Source: Sporosarcina sp.
Lineage (GTDB): Bacteria; Bacillota; Bacilli; Bacillales_A; Planococcaceae
Length of the DNA: 5,076 nucleotides
Direction of reading: 5' to 3'
NCBI GenBank assembly: GCA_029263945.1
Contig: JARIDM010000118.1
Span: 1 to 5,076 of the forward strand
Shown here: positions 4,623 to 5,076 of the stretch, in pieces
Layout of the letters: each line of letters starts with the position of its first letter
How positions within the stretch are numbered: position 1 is the first letter of the stretch
Notes under the pieces: generated by a model
Told to the model about the DNA's origin: nothing
The model's input: only the letters and a program-made list of their open reading frames with translations
The model's database searches: none
Position numbers and translations under genes: made by a program

Positions 4623-5076
4623 ACTTCAATCCACGCACCCAATGAAGGATGCGACCCAGCCAAACTACCGAGTAAAGTACCGATCGAAATTTCAATCCAC
4701 GCACCCAATGAAGGATGCGACAATAGCCTTCAACAAAGTTTCTGTTCGCCACTATATTTCAATCCACGCACCCAATGAAGGATGCGACCCACTGTATTCC
4801 GTAAGTGACGATTCAAGCATTGGATTTCAATCCACGCACCCAATGAAGGATGCGACATCGTTCGTGTACCGCATTCCATGCAATTCTTCTATTTCAATCC
4901 ACGCACCCAATGAAGGATGCGACTTTCTGCTGGTCAAACGATTGAAATCCGTAATACTATTTCAATCCACGCACCCAATGAAGGATGCGACATGTCTGCT
5001 AGAGTCATTGGTAAGGGCAACAAAATTTCAATCCACGCACCCAATGAAGGATGCGACTGTAGAGGATGAAGATTTA
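4623..5076 (-). CRISPR. Type I-C-like CRISPR array, leader-distal part, running off the window
   Basis: Seven 33-bp repeats start at 4623, 4689, 4756, 4824, 4891, 4959 and 5025. They separate six complete spacers of 33, 34, 35, 34, 35 and 33 nt; a seventh spacer is cut at 5076. Six repeats are identical; the one at 4623-4655 has C for T at its second base. On the minus strand the repeat begins GTCGCATCC and ends GGATTGAAAT, the type I-C pattern. CGCATCC pairs with GGGTGCG (7 bp, one G-U) around TTCATT, leaving an 11-nt 3' remainder TGGATTGAAAT, which matches the I-C crRNA 5' handle made by Cas5d. Transcription should thus run leftward, the leader and cas genes should lie beyond the right edge, and the spacers here should be the oldest. 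No cas gene is in the window, so type is assigned from the repeat alone. Confidence 0.97.

Overview
The window looks like chromosomal DNA from a low-to-mid GC Bacillota, probably of the order Bacillales (Bacillaceae or Planococcaceae). The grounds are a YitT-family membrane protein, a short-signal lipoprotein, strong purine-rich Shine-Dalgarno sites, TTG starts, compact U-tailed hairpin terminators, and a type I-C-like CRISPR repeat. This assignment is inference from gene content; no rRNA or other marker is present.

Layout, left to right. Positions 2-733 (+) hold the 3' part of a YitT-family membrane protein gene, followed by an 87-nt gap and a strong hairpin terminator (821-855). All remaining genes lie on the minus strand. 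Positions 929-1687 encode a lipoprotein of unknown function that converges on the YitT gene. Positions 1835-3031 encode a COG1092 rRNA methyltransferase whose catalytic half looks more like RlmK (m7G) than RlmI (m5C). Positions 3125-3721 encode a permuted papain-like (YiiX/YycO-type) hydrolase. Terminators follow the methyltransferase gene (1781-1831) and the hydrolase gene (3093-3120), so these genes appear to be separate transcription units rather than one operon. Positions 3722-4112 are non-coding and contain several perfect short palindromes. Positions 4113-4565 hold an AT-rich orphan gene with no recognisable function, possibly damaged at its 5' end.

The right edge (4623-5076) is a CRISPR array of seven 33-bp repeats and six complete spacers, running off the window. 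The repeat has the type I-C form (5' GTCGC, 3' ATTGAAAT when read on the minus strand). A 7-bp stem in the repeat leaves an 11-nt 3' handle, as expected for Cas5d processing. Transcription should therefore run leftward, with the leader and cas genes beyond the right edge. The single variant repeat sits at 4623-4655, as expected of the old, leader-distal end.

The most interesting part is the junction between array and orphan gene. The gene starts 57 bp past the last repeat, on the array's own strand and without an evident promoter. One missing T appears to have disconnected it from an upstream ATG. One spacer also carries a 9-nt complement of the crRNA handle, which could fold that crRNA on itself. 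No cas gene, mobile element, tRNA or rRNA is visible in the window.
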